64,000 nucleotides of DNA from Malania oleifera (Eukaryota > Streptophyta > Magnoliopsida > Santalales > Ximeniaceae). The position numbers were made by a program, and so were the translations under genes. The stretch is taken from assembly GCF_029873635.1 (NCBI RefSeq), contig NC_080421.1:3472001-3536000 (forward strand), given 5' to 3'. The notes beneath the pieces were generated by a model. The model searched no databases and was not told the origin of the DNA. It saw only the letters and a list, made by a program, of their open reading frames with translations. This document shows, one piece after another, positions 59,412 to 64,000 of the stretch; the first letter of the stretch is position 1, and every line of letters begins with the position of its first letter.

Positions 59412-60600
59412 GGTATTCGCTACTTATAATGCCTTTGTTTATTATGTAAATAAAACAAATTAAAGTCCTGCTTTCAAACTGTAGAAGTCTGCTATCGGAG
59501 AGGATCTTATTCTTGTGTAGAAACCTGCTTTTTGAAATTTGTGAATTTTAAAGATATATTTGTATGATTACTTTTGGCATAACAAGGTTTGTAGGATGCA
59601 TCTTTGATTTTTAGTTTGCTGACTCAAATTATAGTGGATGATGATAATCATATGGTGGTGCGGATATATAAATAGGAAGCCTATCGTAGGTCATATATTT
59701 GCAATATCCAAGGATGCATTATCTATGCCCAAAAAGTGGTGTGAATTGAAGAGAATGTATAGAAAGATTGGCATCCCAATTAAAATTGAAACTTAAGCCA
59801 ATTCCGGAAGATGTTGTGACGTGCAGCATTCTGGAATAGATGGATCTGATTGAGCAGGATTATATATTTTTTTTTTCGGTTTGATCAAATTCCATGCCCT
59901 TTTATTCATCTGCAACAGTTTGAGATTCATTGTGATAGCTATTGTCAAAGTTGAGCCTGATAGACTATTCAAACTGATATCTATGCTTATTTGGTACCAA
60001 ATCACTAAATGCTACGTTTATTTGGCTGAAACAGCATCCCATTAAAATGGACCTGAATTAGGCTTAATCAAATTCCATACCGTATTTGTTCATTTGCAAC
60101 AGCTTGAAATTCATTGTGATAGCTCCTTTTGAGCCAAAGCTGGGCATGATAGATTATTCAAGCCAAAACGATCACCCCAGAACTTTTGTCTATTTGGTAC
60201 TAATTCACTAAAGTGCTACTTGCATTTGGTGTTAATCAGCTTGCCTTTGGTTGCAGGGACTTCACCAGCATGGAGATCACAGTGAACAACGCCTCCCTTT
60301 TGTATTTTAGCAGAAGTTTGCTCATGGACTTTGTTTTATCATCCACTAAAGGATTTTGATTTGTAAAGGTATCGAAATCCTGATTTGGTGGAATTAACTC
60401 ATGTTGTAGAAGTTACATTTTCCTTTCGTTACTCCGCAAGGCAAATGAAAAGTAAGAAACTTTCATTTTATATCCTTTTCTGTTCACAAACTGTTATGTA
60501 TTAAATTTTCTTCAAATTTAATTGTAAATTACTAAAGCATAAAATTTATTGTTTTATAATATATTTTGTTGTTCATACTCCCCTTCTTGTTTTTCGAGTT
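59412..60600 (+). other. SYF2 3' UTR, possibly spliced
   Basis: The stop TAA is followed by G/GTATTC, and a good acceptor TTTGGTTGCAG lies at 60256, so an intron within the 3' UTR is plausible. The following exon would hold CTTCACCAGCATGG. Two stretches in this region repeat each other: CAAATTCCATGCC..TTTGAGATTCATTGTG at 59885-59935 and CAAATTCCATACC..TTGAAATTCATTGTG at 60068-60120. Confidence 0.45.
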
Positions 60601-62840
60601 TCAAACAAAGTCTAAGAGTGGTTGTTCTTCCCTGTTTCCCACCCCCCCCTCCCCCTCCTTTTTGGGTGACCTGGCTAGGTTAGATTTGTCTATAACAAAT
60701 ACTCTAATTGTGGTTAGACAATCTTGTGACTGAAAAATTTAGACCATGTTTGTTATGATATTTTTGTATTAAGGGTGATATCTGGTCTTTTAAATTAGTG
60801 CAAAAGATAGTGACCTCTTGAGATTTATCAAAAAGATGAAGGCTTTTCGTAAGCTTTTAAAAATTCCCTTGAGGTTCCAAAAGCTTTACAGATTTTTCTT
60901 GACATTTAATTTTTGAGTTATTATACTCAAAGAATTGTTTCTTAGTCAAATATAAAAGGAGTTTTTGTATCTTTCCAACAAATCTAAAGGTGGTTCATGT
61001 GGAACTATCATAATTTCCAGACAAGTTTTTGAAATTTCAAACTTCAGGAGAAGTGCTTGTATTTTTATCGTACCTTAATGCTGGTGAATGTCTTTTATTC
61101 TTTAATTTAGGCACTATAAATATTGTGAGTTTTTTTTTCCCAAATTTAGTTTTAATTTATAAAAAAATATTTAAGAAAAATTTGGATGGAATTTTATTTT
61201 CCCATTTGATACGTCCTAAAAAATGCCGGATGATCCAACATTTTTTAAACAGAAGACGTTGGATGGTGTAGCATTTTTTTTATAAAAGGACGCTACTTGG
61301 GGCCGTGTTTTTATGTAAAAAACGCTATTTGGACCAACAATTTTTGCATGATGCATGCAACATTCAATAATTGATTTTTTTTTTTTTTGCATATTAAGGA
61401 TTTTTTGGAGATTTGAATAATTTTTAACGATTTTTTTAAAGTAGACATCAAAATATTGGGAGTATTTAAATTGATTACCTTTAATTTTAACTCCAAAATT
61501 TTTTTATCACTTTTAATAACAATGAGTGTGTTCTAAAACTTGAAAAATGAGTCATGACTTGTTTATGAACTTATTATCTAGAACCATTTTTTAAATTCCA
61601 TTATATTTTTTTTAATTTGTAATGGATAAAGTTCAATAAATATTGTCATGAAGTAATGTAGGATATAAACTAGTGAAATAAAGAGTCAACAAGAATTAGT
61701 TATTTCGAAGTGTTCAATTAGTTATGATGCGAAGTGTTCATTTGAAAGATTGAAGGCTATCATATGCTCTTTGGTTCGTCGAGTTCATCCAAGAAGTAAG
61801 AAGATGCCCTAAGTGCATGAGAGCACAAGTTTTGCTAAGAACCTAAGAAGATATACATTGGGGCAAAAGGAGTGAGTTTCAAACATCAACCCATTATGAG
61901 ATAGCTCAACCCTTGCACTAGGGTAGAAAATTGAAGCAATGTCATTGAAGAGAAATGTGACTTAAACACACTAAGCATAACCATGTACATTGGGATTGTT
62001 TGGACTAGGATGTTCATTGATGGACCGAGTAAAGTGAAGATTTCAGAGTTCAAGCCAATTGCATCATAGTGTTCGGTTTTGCATAATACGTATTTTAACT
62101 TCTTTGAAAGTCCATAATGCTCAAGGATTCATAAAAAGAAGCTTTAAAAAAGCAAATTAAAAAATCACTCAATTATCTTCTTTATGAAAAGAGACTCGTA
62201 GAAGAAGCACCTCATGTCTAGATTATCCTACTAGGTCACCTCCTTTGTCTTTTGATCCAAGAAACTTGGAATTTTCGTTCAATCCTCAAACGTTAGCATG
62301 CATGCATTGCATCAAGTAGGCATTCATTTTGCAAATCAGAACCCCAAATTTCAAGAAAATAAAAGAAATCATCCAATTCCAAAATCCGAGGCTAATGTGC
62401 CTTTAGAATTCAACTTGGGACAACACATTTCAATGAGCATGGTCTTCTTATGAGGTCCTTGAAAAGCCCCTTTTTACATTGAAATCGCATTTCCACTTTA
62501 CACTTAGTTCATCCATTACATGAGGTCTAGTTCAAGAATAAAGTTAAGCTTAACCTCATGTGCATTAAGTAAATCATTTACATCAATTCTGACATTTGCA
62601 TTTGCATAGAATTGTCACTTGCATCTAGTTTAGTTTAAGATTAATGTTTCCATATATCATTTCATTTGCATCGTATTTCACACATACATCATCATGAAAA
62701 TCAAAACCAAGCATCATGTATTTACTTTGAAAGAACGTTTTATTTTCATGAAATCCAATACGTTCATGACATCAAATTTAGTTTAGGAATATCACATCAC
62801 TTCATCAAGGCTTAGAAGGAAACAAAAGAAAATATTATAT
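60600..62840. other. Intergenic DNA without a recognised gene
   Basis: AT-rich, with no frame of note. A patch at 61200-61330 repeats ACGCTACTTGG and ACGCTATTTGG with AAAAAATGCCGG motifs, the style of subterminal repeats of non-autonomous DNA transposons. The rest (61700-62700) shows no clear match. Confidence 0.45.
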
Positions 62841-62847
62841 ATAACTA

Positions 62848-63275
62848 TCATCAGCAATCGATAAAAATATTTTCACAACTTTTATACAAAATTGTATACA
62901 TTCATACTACATCGAACTTCTGTAAAAATTTTGGTAGTCTCTTAAAATCGAGTATACCCATCCATGCTTACATCTGTTCAAAGAAAACAATTTTCATCAA
63001 CAATTGATTACACAATATTTTCACAACTTTCATACACAACTGTATACATTCATACTACATCGAACTTCTATAAAAATTTCAGCATCGTCTCTTTTTAAAA
63101 TAAAGTATACCCATCCATGCTTGCACCTATGAAAAAAAAAAACAATTTTCATCGGCAATCGATAACAATATTTTCACAAATTTCATACACAAATGTATAC
63201 ATTCATACTACATCAAACTTCTATGAAAATTTCGACAGAGTCTTCTCTTAAAATCGAGTATACCCATCCAGTCGC
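62848..63275. repeat. Tandem repeat, about 150-bp period, nearly three units
   Basis: Units begin at about 62848, 62995 and 63148, with shared landmarks ATTTTCACAA, GTATACATTCATACTACATC and GTATACCCATCCA spaced 148 and 153 bp apart. The last unit overlaps the C-terminal codons of the MULE fragment, so the repeat grew from the transposase 3' end. Confidence 0.9.
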
Positions 63276-63470
63276 GTTAAGCTTCCCTCTTTCCATAACT
63301 AACAGTATGTGTAGAGTAAATGCATTTCCTCCAGCAATTGTCTTACGAGCAGTCTTTCGTCTGCTATTGAAATAATGTGCAACGCGATAAAATGTCAGCT
63401 GCACAAAGGTCTTTATTGGGAGACTACGATTTCCTTTCAAGACAGCGTTGAAACACTCGACAAGATTAGA
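63213..63470 (-). pseudogene. MULE transposase fragment
   Basis: Reads YSNLVECFNAVLKG..SLPI then VQLTFYRVAHYF.SRR, the conserved stretch near the C-terminus of plant Mutator-like transposases that precedes the SWIM-type zinc finger. The upstream part, including the catalytic DDE region, is cut off at about 63471 by the LTR. No zinc finger follows; the frame runs into the tandem repeat. Confidence 0.8.
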
Positions 63471-63471
63471 G

Positions 63472-63773
63472 TAGAGACCCGGGAAATAGAAATAATAAGA
63501 AAAGCAAAGAAAAAGAGGAAAATGGTTTGGTGAAGTCCAAACTGTCAATGGTTTTGGGAGAGCCCAAGAAAACCGTTGATGGTGATATTTTTACTGCAGC
63601 CAAGTTAAGGGTAGATAGTGAAAACTGGTTTGGTTAAAGACAAAACCGTCGACGGTTTTCTGTGAAACTAAGAAAACCATCGACGGTTTTTCTCTGGGAC
63701 AGAATAGTATATAAGGCCTACATGTAAATTTTCTTTGTAAATTTCTAAAGGCTCTCTCTCCTCTCTTAGCTAC

Positions 63774-63809
<36 letters not shown>

Positions 63810-64000
63810 CCTCCCTCTCCCTCCTCATTTTCTCACTCTAAACTCGCCCTATTAACAATCAGACTTCGTATCTAAGGCCTAGAGGCGATCGTCGTCATTT
63901 TAACCGGAGCGAAATTGTGTTTGGAGGATCCCAAGCACCACCCCAAAACTGAGGTAAGGAAGTTGATTATAGTGTTGATTGGTGGTTTAATTGTTTTAGT
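63472..64000 (+). mobile_element. LTR G (gypsy type), cut by window end
   Basis: Starts near TAGAGACCCGGG. It has ACCGTCGACGGTTT palindromes (63545-63690), GTATATAAGG at about 63707, a CT-rich leader with (CT)n at 63778-63803, and a CTGAGGTAAGGAAG donor-like site near 63949. The layout equals that of the other LTRs here. It interrupts the MULE fragment. Confidence 0.78.

Overview
The window is nuclear DNA of an angiosperm, probably a dicot. It is AT-rich and intron-bearing, has two spliced plant genes with GT..AG introns, and is otherwise packed with decayed plant retroelements. I see no bacterial, organellar or CRISPR sequence. The species cannot be named from the sequence alone.

Layout. 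(1) 1-5582: a rearranged endogenous caulimovirid (pararetrovirus) locus. On the minus strand it runs transactivator-like region, pregenomic promoter, coat protein and movement protein. A second copy of the transactivator-promoter part lies in opposite orientation at 83-1519, giving a 1.43-kb foldback. (2) 6745-23578: a Ty1/copia element with LTRs, primer site and a perfect 5-bp target duplication (ATATC). Its gag is interrupted by a truncated gypsy piece (about 7459-10369). Its reverse transcriptase is split by a complete 9.1-kb Tekay-type gypsy element on the minus strand (12737-21831, target duplication TGTTG). (3) 23845-31262: solo LTRs of related families, one nested inside another. (4) About 32,700-36,960: a spliced gene carrying a tandem array of near-identical 165-bp Cys-rich exons followed by a PEARLI-4-like coiled-coil region. 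(5) 38693-49529: nested solo LTRs with target duplications, including a 2.2-kb-arm LTR foldback inside a host LTR. (6) About 49,950-60,600: the plant SYF2 splicing-factor gene, whose 6.8-kb first coding intron holds LINE debris and a 0.9-kb tandem duplication. (7) 62845-64000: a tandem repeat, a MULE transposase fragment and the start of one more LTR.

The two host genes share a building block. The first coding exon of SYF2 has a HPDC-x-NASNPYH-x-C-x3-C motif and ends in phase 1. The upstream gene carries five copies of that exon type; four lie in a regular array with 250-bp spacing. Unit A is frameshifted and now lies in the leader. Unit B carries a TAA and a 1-nt deletion, so it acts as a poison exon if included. 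Joining A, C, D, E, F and G gives one open frame of 526 codons.

Most retroelement reading frames are broken. In the pararetrovirus and the Tekay element the premature stops are almost all TAG. At three sites the inverted viral copy still has CAG or TGG, which points to decay by cytosine deamination. The viral locus has two convergent promoters flanking the coat/movement genes, a geometry expected to give double-stranded RNA.
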